Shown here: positions 11,061 to 22,300 of the stretch, piece after piece
How the letters are laid out: the number at the start of each line of letters is the position of its first letter
How positions within the stretch are numbered: the first letter of the stretch is position 1
Assembly (NCBI GenBank): GCA_022457065.1
Contig: JAJGBQ010000003.1
Coordinates: 3,782,001-3,846,000 of the forward strand
Length of the DNA stretch: 64,000 bases
Reading direction: 5' to 3'
Source of the DNA: Curvularia sp. ZM96
Taxonomy: Eukaryota; Ascomycota; Dothideomycetes; Pleosporales; Pleosporaceae
Notes under the pieces: generated by a model
Database searches by the model: none
What the model saw: the letters and a program-made list of their open reading frames with translations, nothing else
What the model was told of the DNA's origin: nothing
Program-made: the position numbers and the translations under genes

Positions 11061-12293
11061 TTAAATCCGGCCGTAACCAGCAGAGTTGGCAGCATTCTTA
11101 GCGTTGGCAGCAGGGGCGGCAGCGGCAGGGCTCTTGCCAGAGAAACCGCTGATAACGCTGGTGTCAGACCCAGCCATGGTGCCAGAGCTACCGTAGACGT
11201 TGACCTCGCAGTTGCGGCCGAAAGCGCTCTTGCAAGCGGAGCCACCAGAGGCAAAGACCTTTCCGGCAAGGCCAGACTGGGACGCCTCCTTGACGTTCTG
11301 GAAGACGTTGCCCTCGGCGACAATCTTGGCACCGGCGTCGGCCTCGAAAGCATGGCCAGAGTTGGCGTAGAAGTAGTTGTTGACGGCGTGGAGGAGGGTG
11401 TTACCGGCAACCTTGGGCGAACGGCCAGAGGTGTGGTGGATGTAGTTGCCCTTGAGAGTGACCATGTCGTTGCTGCCGGTGAGGTAGATGCCCCAGTAGT
11501 GGTGGCCGTCGCAGGTGGCAGACCAGGCAGAGGCTCCGTTGATCTCGTTGTTGGTAATGCTGACACGGCCAGAGGCCTTGTTACCGAGGACAATGTGCTG
11601 GCGAGCGATGAGGTCGGTGGTGCAGTGGTCGATCCAGATCATGTCGGCTATGCTCTGATTAGAAACTATTCGTAGTATCAAGTCTCAATCGCAACTTACC
11701 ACCGTCAACGGTGATGGCATCACCACCCCAGACGTATTGAGGGTTGATCTCAGTGAAGCGAACGTTCTGAATGATGATGTTCTTGGCGCCATTGACCATG
11801 CGGATACCCTTTCCCTTGATAACACCCTTGTTGCCCTGTCCGATCAGGGACTTGTTGGAGCCAACAGTGATACCAAGGACACCAGCCTTGTCATAGGTGA
11901 TGCTGCCGACCTTGGGTGCGTTCTTCTGGTAGTTGTCACACCAGCCGTCCTTGTTGATGGCGATCTGGCATCCCGAGCCAGTGCCCCAGGGACGGCAACC
12001 AGCCGAGGTGACCTTGCCCTCGGTACCGGTGAAGTCAAAAGTCTTGGTGAGGACAATGGTACGAGCCTGCGAGTCTCCGAGGTAGCTAACCAGCTCTGCA
12101 GTAGTCTTGGGGTAGACAGGCGCAGCGTTGCCACCACCAGTGACGCCTGTGCAATGATGAGCATACGTTTTGGGAGAAGTACAAAAGCAGACATACCCTT
12201 GGCGAAACCCTCAGCAGCGCCCTTGACGGCATCAGCTGCACTAACAGTGGTGGCGAAAGCCGCCGCAATGGCTACAAAGAATGAGTACTTCAT
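11061..12293 (-). CDS. secreted pectate lyase, polysaccharide lyase family 1
   Basis: Extracellular pectate lyase that cleaves polygalacturonate by beta-elimination; plant cell wall breakdown. Three exons: 12293-12197, 12146-11700, 11647-11061 (introns 50 and 52 bp, both phase 1), 376 aa. Signal peptide [19 protein letters not shown]. The PL1 parallel beta-helix signatures are present: VTGGGN near the N terminus, IQNVRF, the conserved WIDHCTTD block and HHTSGRSPK, whose Arg is the catalytic base in the family. The last 40 residues are an Ala-rich tail. Intron 2 splits the conserved [11 protein letters not shown] block, which confirms the splice. The upstream region has a TATA-like site and two CreA-type sites, fitting glucose repression. 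Confidence 0.95.
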
Positions 12294-12413
12294 GGTTGAG
12301 TTCTTGTTGGTTGAGAAACAGAATGAATGGATAGCAAACACAGTTTGCTGGAAAAAGAATGTATAGAGAATGAAGCAGTTGGGTGATCCTCCAACTGTGG
12401 AATGGATTCACAT

Positions 12414-12420
12414 CTTTATA
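12414..12420 (-). promoter_or_regulatory. TATA-like box of the pectate lyase gene
   Basis: TATAAAG on the minus strand, about 121 bp upstream of the ATG at 12293, inside an AT-rich block; position and sequence suit a fungal TATA box. Confidence 0.45.
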
Positions 12421-12455
12421 ATAAAAGGGATCTGAGGGAAGTTGCTTGAACCGCG

Positions 12456-12461
12456 CCCCAC
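12456..12461 (-). promoter_or_regulatory. CreA/Cre1-type site upstream of pectate lyase
   Basis: GTGGGG on the minus strand matches the SYGGRG carbon catabolite repressor consensus; a second match (CTGGGG) is at 12497-12502 on the plus strand. Such six-base sites occur by chance often, but two within 50 bp of a pectinase promoter is the expected arrangement. Confidence 0.35.
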
Positions 12462-13440
12462 AGTCTCATCAGAGAAACAATCCTTCCGTGCGAATACTGG
12501 GGCCCTAAGGACCGTTCACCACCAGGCGTCCCGGTCATGAGTCGTGCCTTGATTGACGGAGGCATTCTACCATTCTTCTGGAACGGGACAATTTATTTTC
12601 GGTGCAAGTAGCGCCATAGGACAGGGTGCAGTGAGCAGCATAGAATGGGTATACTGTGGGAACACTGTATGCCCACCGGACGGACATTTACAAGCATTGT
12701 ATTTGATTGATGAGGCGTCAGGTGTGGCTAGGCTTGGCTATGATGTTTCACATCCAACTGATGGGCTGGCGCGGATCCACCAAACCATCCCAGGACCAGT
12801 TTAGCTGGGAACATGTATATTGGCCTGGGCATGGTTAAGATGAGGGAGACCCGTTTGCAAGCTGGGATTCATGGTAATGCGACATGGGGCTGTGATCGAG
12901 AATCAATTTGTCCGATAGGTGGACTTGTCAAACATGGGTGGGCCAGGCGATTCGAAACATTGATCATTTTTCAAGTTTGACATGTTGAGTTCCCTGCCAC
13001 AAGTAGATTCGGCGGACATGCAACCCGATTTCTGGACTCGGCGTTCCAATAGGTGCTGCCCAAAAGTATGTGCTTGCTTCGACTGGTATATCTGATAGTT
13101 GGCCGTTTGTCGATACAGGTGTATCGTGCTGTAGAGACGTGAGACCAGAGAAAAGGACCGATCCCCAGATGATCGAATCTCGTTGGATTTACCAAACGAG
13201 GCTTGACGGCAATGCTGGTGCCAAGAAGGGGGTAAGGGACAGTGCCGGACAGTGCCGGTGGAAGTGAAAGCTGGAACGCCAAGACGGCACAGGGCTGTCG
13301 CATTCGGACGCGCGTGCCAGCGTGTCTGTGCATCCCTGCCAGCGTCCAGACAACCAACCCTGAACCCTCCCACTGTCGGTCTTTATCCAATCACCTCATC
13401 CAACGTCATACGTCCAGAGTAAACGGCCCTGGGGACCACT

Positions 13441-15012
13441 ATGCCTTACCAAATGCACACCAACAGCCAATACCGCCGCAGCCAAAACAATGGATACGCT
13501 GCAGCACCTCGATACCGCAGCCAATCACCCGACGACAGCCAGCATCACACTGCGTCTTGGTTGTCAGACTACATTTCCGAGCCCGTGTATTCCGACTCTG
13601 GCGACTACATCAACCCACAGGATCCGCGCCCGTCTCCCAGCCCGGTGCAGTATGAACGGCCCTCCTCGATGAGTTCATCGTACAGCCCCGGCGAACGACG
13701 GGCTAATAACACCCGCTACTATTACACTTCCTCGCCATATCAGCCACAGCGGCAGCCGACGCGATCGCGCTATCGGACCCCGTCGGCTGGTTCAGATTAT
13801 ATTGCACAATCGGCACGAACAGAAGATGACTACATAGCTACGCCGGCCAAATTAATGCCCGGTGCCTTCATCGACGACACACCAGATGACAGTGGATACA
13901 CTGAGTATGGACCTGACGACAGCTCACCGCCTCAACGCTCTGTCCCAAAATACTACCGCAAAGAGAGATCACGGTCTCGTCGTCGTGCTTCTCCCAAGGA
14001 CTACGACAATCACCAGGCACTGGCTCGTCGTACCTCTTCCAAGGACTACGAGAATCACCGATCATTAGCTCGTCGAGAGTCGGACTTTCGAAGTAGCAAC
14101 TGGGACCGCAAGCATGATCCTCTGCGTATCCTCAGCCGCAGCCGCAGTCGAAACAATGGTCTCAAACCGCATGAACTAGCAAACTTCCAAGAAGCTAGAG
14201 AGTTTCTCGAGCGATTCCGAGCGCTTGAGATAAAGAGCGCCCGACGCACTACTCACTCTGACGCCACGTATTCCAGTGACGAGGACCGAGATAACCGCAG
14301 CCTGCGCTCGCGCCGAGGCAGCTCATCTAGAGACTGGCATGACAATCGCATCTTGGTCCGACGCAGCTACGACAACAATGTCCATGCTCCAGATGATTCA
14401 GTCATGCCTCTATCCCGCCTCCCCCGCCACTATCAACGTGACCCGTCCGCAGACCGCACCGCCAGATACAGCCCAACCCGCCAAAGCCGACGCGACCACT
14501 TCGAAGCGCGTCCCAGCTACCACAACTACCACAGCTACCACGACTCCCGCCGCCAAATTGCCGAAAACGACTCAGATATAGCTTCGTATCGCAGCGCCTC
14601 TTTCTCCGGCCACGTCTCTCGCGCCCCCTCCACCACACCCTCATACGTCTCTCACGGCCCATCTCCGACTCGCTCCTATGCTTCTCGCTCACCCTCGCCC
14701 GCGTATGCAGCTCCCCGCCGTCGCACCGCTCGTTCCCGGTCTAGCTCCGACAACGGCATCGCCGAGGGAAGCGATTACCTCCCCAGCGACGACGACGAAG
14801 ATGCAGACCGGACGTACCTCAGCGAAGCCGAGCACAGGTACCGGAGCGACGACAACGGTTTTGGAGAAGGTGAGGATTATCTCTCCAGCGGCGACGAGCG
14901 TGAGCGTGATGATGGGGGGAGGAGGAGGGTTGAAGGTGTGAGGTTGTATTCGAGGGATGTTGGAGGCCGGGATACGTATCCGGTTGGGATTAAGCGCGGG
15001 TGGGGCAGCTGA
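13441..15012 (+). CDS. hypothetical Ser/Arg/Tyr-rich low-complexity protein
   Basis: Single frame of 523 aa, not recognised. It is very hydrophilic, rich in Ser, Arg, Asp and Tyr and probably disordered. Internal duplications are visible: S-x-KDY-x-NH-x-x-LARR occurs twice around residues 180-210, and a motif like SDNGxxEGxDYLxSxD occurs twice near residues 435-485. RS dipeptides (SRSRSRNNG, RSRRGSSSR) recall splicing-factor type domains, but no RRM or zinc finger is present. A long uninterrupted frame with ATG start and consistent codon use supports a real gene. Confidence 0.6.
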   Translation: MPYQMHTNSQYRRSQNNGYAAAPRYRSQSPDDSQHHTASWLSDYISEPVYSDSGDYINPQDPRPSPSPVQYERPSSMSSSYSPGERRANNTRYYYTSSPYQPQRQPTRSRYRTPSAGSDYIAQSARTEDDYIATPAKLMPGAFIDDTPDDSGYTEYGPDDSSPPQRSVPKYYRKERSRSRRRASPKDYDNHQALARRTSSKDYENHRSLARRESDFRSSNWDRKHDPLRILSRSRSRNNGLKPHELANFQEAREFLERFRALEIKSARRTTHSDATYSSDEDRDNRSLRSRRGSSSRDWHDNRILVRRSYDNNVHAPDDSVMPLSRLPRHYQRDPSADRTARYSPTRQSRRDHFEARPSYHNYHSYHDSRRQIAENDSDIASYRSASFSGHVSRAPSTTPSYVSHGPSPTRSYASRSPSPAYAAPRRRTARSRSSSDNGIAEGSDYLPSDDDEDADRTYLSEAEHRYRSDDNGFGEGEDYLSSGDERERDDGGRRRVEGVRLYSRDVGGRDTYPVGIKRGWGS

Positions 15013-15405
15013 GGTAGGGAGTTGCTTTGGAAGTAGTATGCGATGTATCTGCTATTTGGGGAAAGTCAATGTTGTAGCGTGTATTCCCCCAGAGAGCATA
15101 TATGTCTTCTTTTGCATGATGAAATGAATCACGACGTTTCGTAATACAACCTTGCACATCTAGCCTGTACATTTGATCATCAAAACCTGGTATTCTCTGC
15201 GTCGGAAGTCATAGCCTGCCCTTACTTGCTTACTCTGTCCACACAATATCATGTGACTGTCCTTTTCCCTCCCTCCCTTCCTCCCCATGCAAGCTAATCT
15301 AGCCCAATCCAGATCGCTCAGAAGAAAACGCCTTCTGTTGCGTTTGATATGATACAGTTGCTTCCCCTCCTCTGTTTTGTCTCCCCCCATCCACAGGAAA
15401 CACGT
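15013..15405. other. convergent 3' intergenic region
   Basis: 393 bp between converging stop codons; presumably 3' UTRs. No gene seen. Confidence 0.5.
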
Positions 15406-16580
15406 CTAAGCACTCGCAGTTGCCTCGGCGGCATCAGGGACACCCGCCGTAGCAGCCGTCATATCCGGAATCAGCAGTTCAGCCGTGGACATGGGCCCCG
15501 CTGGCCAGGGCTTGCCAATGGCGTCTTGCACACGGATGATTTGGTTCTTGGGGCCGGGTACGCATCCTATTTTTCTGTCAGTTCGACATGCTCTCTGGTC
15601 TTGATTCACCGAAAAACCACAACACCACACCCCGTCTCTGGAAGAAAAGAAGAAGAAAAAGAGGGGAAGAAAACATACCAGTCACCACCACAATCCCGTT
15701 CTCTGGATCCACCTGTGCGACCCTCAAGTTCTTCACTGTCACACTCTCATTGCCCATATTTCCCGGCATGCGCTTACCCGGCAGGACCCTGGATCCAGAT
15801 CCTTGGGAGCCTCCTGCAGAACCCATACCGCGATGCATAAGCGATTGACCGTGGGAAGCAGGCTGACCGCCAAAGCCATGTCGTTTCATACCCTTATTTT
15901 TGCGTCAGTCTTTTCTGCCTTTTTTCCCTACTGTGTTTTTCACAAAAAGTGTATGGAGAACCTACACCTGCAAACCCCATACCCCTACTTATCGCCTTAA
16001 CGTCCACCCATTGGCCCTGACTGAACCAATTCGCACCCACCATTTCTCCCACGCCGACTTGCAAGCCGCTCTCGTCCTTTACTCTGAACTCTGCTACCCA
16101 TCTCTTTGGACTCACGCCCGCCGCAGCAAAGTGGCCCAACATTGGGCGCGTCACATTGCGAGCTTCCCTTTGGCCGGCACCAATCTGCACAGCCCAGTAC
16201 CCGTTCTTGTCCCGTCGTTTATGTGCGAGCACTTGGTTGCGGTCGAGTTGGAGGACGGTGCAGGCGGTTCGCTTGCCGGTTTCGGGGTCGTACATGGAGG
16301 TCATGCCCTTTTTTATGGCGAGCAGACCGGTTCGCAGGGGCGTGCTGTGGGCTTTGCGCTCGAGAGCTGCGGTAGATGTGCTGTCTAAAGCGGGCTTGGA
16401 GGGGTGGTGGGCGAATCGGTCGGGTTTAGGTGTAAAGGTCGATTTGATGGTGCGGATGGAGGTGTATGCGACCGCTGGCCGCGATATTTGGGCACTTTGC
16501 TGAAGGAGACATCGTGTTGAGGCCGGTAGCAGGAAGGCTGGAGGCGGCAGCCCCCAATTGAGGGGTACTTTGGGCGGCAT
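15406..16580 (-). CDS. MRPL9: mitochondrial large-subunit ribosomal protein uL3m
   Basis: Mitochondrial ribosomal protein L3 homologue; binds 23S-like rRNA near the peptidyl transferase centre. Three exons: 16580-15966, 15892-15679, 15566-15406 (introns 73 and 112 bp), 329 aa. The N-terminal 60 residues are Ser/Arg-rich without acidic residues (mitochondrial targeting). Conserved L3 features run across the joins: GMTSMYDPETGKRTACTVL, WVDVKAISRGMGFAGG..KRHGFGGQPASHG (spanning intron 1), MGSAGGSQ and GKRMPGNMG. Exon 1 ends at the second of two possible GT donors (15965), which keeps the frame. The gene name follows yeast numbering for uL3m. Confidence 0.94.
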
Positions 16581-17129
16581 TGTTGTCGTAGCAGAAACCC
16601 GATGGCACGACGTTGATGTTCGCCGCGGACATTTTGCAAAGCCGGGCTCTCAGCGCACGGATCACATTAGGTACGCACGTGAAGCAGCGTTCAGCCTCCC
16701 CACTCGGGAAACCATGCCATCAATCTGATAACGGTAGCTTGGTGGCGTGTACGACTCATGCGCAGCCGTATGTACAGCAGGTTAAGAGAGTGTTGTATTT
16801 TGGTTGCAACGCCATGTCCTGCAGGCTGAGCACCAAGATGCAATAGGAGACTTTACAAGTCAGATACCGCCCGTTGACCTACGTACACTATGTATCATCG
16901 TCACTCCTCGTCTTCCTCAAACCCCACAAAAAACACAAAAAACACAAAAACGCGTAGCAATGGGTATCCTCCGGTTTGTGAACGCCAATAACTCCAGACA
17001 CCACACAGTGGTGCGCAATGTGACGTACAGTCCTGTAAGAAATGTGTTGGATGGTCTTGATGACTTTACAGCACGAGATAGTGCTTGACAAACAGCCAGA
17101 CCTCTGGGTTGTATTTTAATGAATCAAAC
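16581..17129. other. intergenic region
   Basis: 549 bp between tandem - strand genes. Contains a short A-rich repeat (AAAAAACAC-type units, about 16926-16950). No gene seen. Confidence 0.5.
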
Positions 17130-19368
17130 TCAATTGGGCAGTATATTAGCAGGGTTTCCCTGAGCCACGCAGTTGGGAGGCAAAGTCTGTCGCATGTTAG
17201 TAGCCATCCTGCACGTATCGGGTTGTGCTGCAACTTACGTGAGAGACCACCGAGCCTGGGCGCACGATAGTGTTTTCACCAATCTTGACCCCTGCCTCGA
17301 TAACGCAGTTGTCGCCAATATAGACATTCTCCCCGATGTGCACCTCCTGTGCAATTTCCGTTCCGTTACTGCCTTTGAGAGACTTGGTGTCAGTCGGCGT
17401 CTTGAGCGTCTGTATTGTCACCCGGGCTCCGATTTTCGTGTTCCGCCCAATGCAAATCCTGGCAGAGTCATGGAGGTGGCAGTCGGAACCAATAACAACA
17501 TTGTCGGCAATGTTCAAATGGTAGCCGTAGTCGCAGGTAAAAGGCGCTACAACGTAGACGTTGCTACCCAAGTGGCTGATAACATCATTGGCGTCTTTTC
17601 GAGGTGGAATCCATCTGGCCGCCAGAATGGTCTTGAAAAGGCCCTCCCTTGTCTGCTTGGAGAACTGATTCGAAGCGTAGGCCGTGTTGTTGAAGTTTTG
17701 CTGGGCCCCCATGCATTGGTGGCGCTCGTCGATCAGGATCCTGTCAAAGGGGAGAAAAGGTTCTCCGGCAAGCATCTTGTCCTTTTCGGACCTGTACATG
17801 AGGGAGGAGGTTGGCGGGAAGCGCACCGGCGACTGGGCAGGGGGCAAGGTAGTTGGCAATGGCGGCGGGCGAGGATGGTGTTGTGTCACATGATGTTGCT
17901 GCGGTACGACTGTCTTGGAGGTCCTACATGATGTCAGCTGATGATTCGAAACCGCTTTGGCTTGAGCACATGGACAAGAGGGTGAAGTGGTGTAAATATG
18001 GTTTCAAAGTATATGTGTTCGAATTCGGTTGAACAACCTGATCGTCAAGAGAAAAGGACAAGTAATGAATACTTACAAGACAGGCGCAGGAGCAGGACTG
18101 CTGGTAGGGATATGGCTCATGCTGGGAGCATGGTGGTAAACACGAGAACTTTGCTGATGAAGTGACTGTTGTGGTGGAGGTGGCGCTTGATGTTCGTGAC
18201 TTAGGTGTCTCTCGTGCTGACTTGGTGGCGGTTGCGAGTACTGGACAGGAGCTGGTGGGGGAGCCTCTGGCGGGTAAGGCGCCCGAACTGGCGGGGGCGG
18301 TGGTGGTGTCGGCTCGGGCCAATTGTTCCAGGGTTTCCGTTCCTGGCCGTTGGCAGAGCGAATATCTGGTAGATAGGCGGCCTCAGTGGCATGGGGCGCG
18401 CAGTGCGGTATGTGAGGTCGATTGCAACCTGGACATGCGGGTATGGCAGAAAGCCTCTCTTTGGCTTGCAGTGCAGGCGGGGCTTTTGCAGGCCCATTCT
18501 TTGTCCAAGGCACCTTGTTGGCATAGCCTTCACAGACAAAGCCACCTCGAGTGCAGTTGTTGCCTGTTTCGAGGTTAGACGCATGTAGGGTCTGAATATG
18601 GTTGTGACTAACATTCAGGTTTGGCTTCATCACACTTCTTCTTTCGCCTTCTGCAGGTGCCACAACCTGTTTTGGTGCGGTTGGCGAATTGCTACAGAGA
18701 ATTAGCTAGATACAATGACGGCTGGCTGAGTGGCTTACCCGCTTGCGCTTCTTTAGCTCTACCTGGACACCGGCGCGAGTAACTTCGGTCGTGTTTGCGT
18801 CATCTGGGTCCGTTTCGCCTGCACTACCGATGCGGGCATGCGTGTCTGATGGCACGCTAGGGCGAGCGGACTCGGCAGGACGAGGCTCACGCTGGTCAAA
18901 GTGCTGGTGGCCGGTATGAGGCAGCTCACGAGGCTCAGTTTGCCAGCGTCGTTCAGCATCTGGACGGCCCAAGGGCGGCAGACTGGGCTGCTGGGGCGCA
19001 TCCATGGTGGTCGTGTGCGTGTCGCGGCTCACAGACTGGAAGGGATTGGGTAGCTGGCGGGAACCGGCGACTAGCTCGCCCGGGCTACGGCGAAGGATGG
19101 TCTCCTCTTCCGAGGCAGACCGCCTTCTCTTGTTGACGCTCTCGGGGGACCTGTCTCTGCTGCTGACGGTAGAAGGACTGGTGTCGCTTCTGGGGGAGTG
19201 GTAGCTGGTCTCCGGGCCTCGCGAGGCCGGACTCCAGGTGGAGGATTTGGCAACAATGGGCGGCTTCTGGTCTTCGGTGGGGCTCACGGACGAGGGACCG
19301 TTCACGGATGTAAAGGCAGGCCCATGAGGAGCAGTGTTGAAGGCAGGCATATGCAGCACGGTCGACAT
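17130..19368 (-). CDS. Zn2Cys6 transcription factor fused to a maltose/galactoside O-acetyltransferase-like domain
   Basis: Five exons: 19368-18739, 18691-18613, 18563-18077, 17923-17239, 17186-17130; 645 aa. Residues 1-210 are disordered and Ser/Pro-rich with a KKRKR basic block. A binuclear zinc cluster follows with Cys at 220, 223, 230, 237, 240 and 247 (CX2CX6CX6CX2CX6C); the cluster is split by intron 2, so it is invisible to a single-frame reading. Residues 270-400 are a Pro/Gln-rich linker. From about 440 (YRSEKDKMLAGEPF) comes a Mac-type domain and then left-handed beta-helix hexapeptide repeats ending in GSVVSHTLPPNCVAQGNPA, which is completed only by exon 5. The position of the catalytic His of LacA/Maa enzymes ('THP') reads KTP here. 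Likely a nuclear DNA-binding protein; whether the second half is an enzyme or a sugar/CoA-sensing or trimerising module is open. All splice phases agree. Confidence 0.88.
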
Positions 19369-22300
19369 GTCCAAGGCGCAATATCAAATTTGGCCGAGCG
19401 CTTGAGGAGGATTCCAGAGGGCGAAAGGATTACTGTAAAGGGCACCCAAGACGTCCATTCACCATAATACGGGGGTTCCAGTATGCTGCTGCACAAAGCA
19501 GCGGACAGCTTTGGCGCCTGCACCCGTGCAGAGGGGAGAGAAGGGCAAGGCGACAGGCAGAGGTGGTGTCCTTGAATGGCCGGGCAGCGGGCAAGAGAGG
19601 GGACAGTAGCAAGGGCAACGGTGATGGCAGTAGCGACAGCAGCTGGCCGAGTGGAGCGGTTGGCGGGCGGTGGGCAGCCGTAGTCGAGATGGATGTGGAT
19701 GGGGTGGTGGTGGTGGTGGTGTAGTAGGAGATGGGGGATATGGCAGGCGGGATGGAGGCGGAGGAACGACTCCTTGACGTGCTAGCAATGCCACGGGAGC
19801 AGCAGCGGCTTTTCCATGGCGGGACGAGTGTATAAGGCGCAAGACGAATGTGGGAGGGGCGACCCGACGCCAGACGCTCCTGCCAGCGGATGAGCAACAG
19901 GCTTGCAACGGAGGGCGGCTGTTCGCTCCTTCTGCTGCTGGCGCAGGCCGGGGGGCAGCCATCCCGGCAGGCGCACCCCGGGCGGCGGGCGGTGATTGGA
20001 GCGACGTGCAGGCGCCCCTGCTCCCCGCGTTTATCTGCCCACCCGGGCCGCTGGCGGACGAGTAGCTCACAGCGCGCCTTGAGGCCAGAGACGCGGCAGC
20101 TTCGACTATAGGTATTATAGCCCCTGCATTCCGGCCTCGCCCACGTTTTTTTGGCGGAAAAATCGCGTCTACAGCCCTACAGCCGTTTTCTGGGTGTAGA
20201 GGAGGGTAGAGTGGGCGGAGAGGGCTCAAGGGTGGCACAGACGGCTGCGTGCAACCAGCGCTCCCGGCGTGCTGGTGATCGACCGAAAGCGGCTAGCGCG
20301 CTGCAGGCCAACGCGGAACCCTCAGCACCCTCGCAGCAGCGTGTCGGGCGCTGCCATTGGCCGCCCGCGGGCGCCCGCCGCCTCTCAAACGCGCGACAAT
20401 ACCGCGTAGCCGCGGCCAACGCAAGCCCACCACCATGGCCTGATGCTGCTGCTGCTGCTGTCCGGTGCAGTACCCGTCATCATCGCCGCATCACCTCGCC
20501 GCCTGCTGCCCGCCGCCACCGGCCAACGCCCTGCACATTGCTGCCCGCACGCCCGCCTGCAAATCAGCTGCTCGCCAGATCGGTGCCTGCGTATCGCCCA
20601 GCATCCCGCGCGCTTCCACCAGGGCCGCCGCCAGGCCATAGGGCCAGCGAGCTCCACGGCTACCGACGCACAGCCTCCTGCTAACCGCCTGCCTCGAGGC
20701 CGGAGCCTGCTTTCCAGCCCAGCACCAAACAAGAAGGCGCTCCATGGATCTCGCCGTGTTTCATTTATCAGCTCCACGCCCGCGACACACTTGCTCGCCG
20801 CGCTGCCCGTGTGGTCGCATGCTCTAGTGCCATGTACCCTCCTCCCTCGCCCTCCCATGCCCTGCCTGTGTGTGCGCCGTCCACCCGTACGGCCGTTGCG
20901 ACGCCTGCCAGAGTGATGCGCCGCATGGTTGGCTGGTCGGCCCGTCTCATACACCTGCTCGTCGCCGGGCGCCTCTCATGCAAACTGTGCCCTCCAGGAA
21001 CCCGCGCGCCAGAGCCACAAAAAAGTACGCTGCGTTGGAGCAAACTTGGACCCGTGCCCAGTGCGCCCGCCAGGCCAACGCAACGTCGCACGCCGCATCC
21101 GCCATCTGACTCTCGCCCTCTGGCACTTGCCACGCCCCTCGCGCCAATCACACGCCGCCATTGCCTCTCCGCTCCTCCACCACACGTTTACATCTACTCA
21201 GACACTCCCTCGTTAAGCGCGGCCGTTTGCCGGGCGCGTCAGCTTGTCTGCACTGTCATCGCCGTCTAGTTCATCGTCACCGTCATCATCATCCTTATCA
21301 TCATCGTGCGCTGGAGCATAGGAATCCAGCTCTCCGTCTCCGTGGTTCTCGCGGCGCGTTCCGTTCCCGCTAGCGAGCAGACAAAGAACTGGGACTACGC
21401 CGCACGGCATCGTATCCTCTGCGTCGCCTGCCAGAACTCCAATTCGCCAGCTGCCCCAAACCAGCCTGCCCCTTGCTTTGGTGTTCGGTCAGCGCACACA
21501 CACGGCCTTCCTGGCTCTGCCCTCCGCCTCATCCTTCCGTTCCACTGTATGACTCGGCTAGCGAACGGGAAGCGCGGAACCACGCGCTTGTCGCCAACGT
21601 CTTCGTCCGTCGCCGTGTCATGTGCCGTCACGACCGCTTATGCCCTCGTCTCCTCCGTGACCAAGACCATGCGCCCGCATCCCCAAACACGTTATGCACA
21701 CGCTGCATCCCAGCTTGTACACCAGGCTCGCCCTTGGGCTCGTCGTCTCCGCTTTGCATACATACCCTACAAGGCGGATCCATCGACCCACTGAAACAAG
21801 CCCTGGCCACCAACTCCAACAGCTCCAACTACGCTTAAAACGAGCTCTTTTATTAAATGCCGCCGCACACCACGACTCCAAGCAGGTTGATATATTCGTC
21901 TTCACCGATAACCACCTGTAGGATTCGCCGTCGGCAAAACACCGCGGCATTATCCAGTAGTAAAGGTCCACATCTCATGCAGCATGCTAGACTTGTTTTG
22001 ACGCCGCGCAACATCATAAGCACCCTTCCCTGGTGTGTCTCCACACACACATACACGAACTCCCTTTCCAGAAGAGGTGTGACGACGAGGAAATCATAGA
22101 CTGGCATGGCTTGGCCCGAAGCGACCATGGCCGCCGGCGCTGTGCGGCACGGCATGTCCCTTAACGCTGCGGCACAAACTCAACCCTTGCTATTTCTCCA
22201 TGCAGTCTTAAGGATCCGTCTTTACACGGACTTGTGAGACACTTTTACCAAGACGGTACTCCTCGCGGCTGACCTGCTCCTATTTTTGTTGCATGGGAGA
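19369..22300. other. long GC-rich gene-free region upstream of the Zn2Cys6 gene
   Basis: About 2.9 kb with many overlapping frames on both strands but none with family signatures; the frames are low complexity (Pro/Ala/Arg/Ser) as expected from GC-rich non-coding DNA. Simple repeats include (GGT)n near 19702-19721 and (TGC)n near 20443-20460. It probably carries the long promoter and 5' leader of the regulator gene. Confidence 0.5.

Larger units (their letters stand above)
12294..13440. other. divergent intergenic region
   Basis: 1.15 kb between the divergent pectate lyase and Ser/Arg-rich protein genes. It holds the pectate lyase promoter elements listed separately; short open frames here begin with non-ATG codons and show no family. 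No repeat seen. Confidence 0.5.

Noticed and set aside
12553..12804. 83-codon + frame upstream of pectate lyase
   Set aside because: Starts at a non-ATG codon, no family, lies in a promoter region.
19459..20238. 259-codon frame on the minus strand
   Set aside because: Low-complexity Pro/Ala/Ser composition from GC-rich DNA, equally long frames on the other strand, no domain.
20151..21794. Several + strand frames of 120-180 codons
   Set aside because: Overlap each other and minus-strand frames in GC-rich sequence; no recognisable protein.
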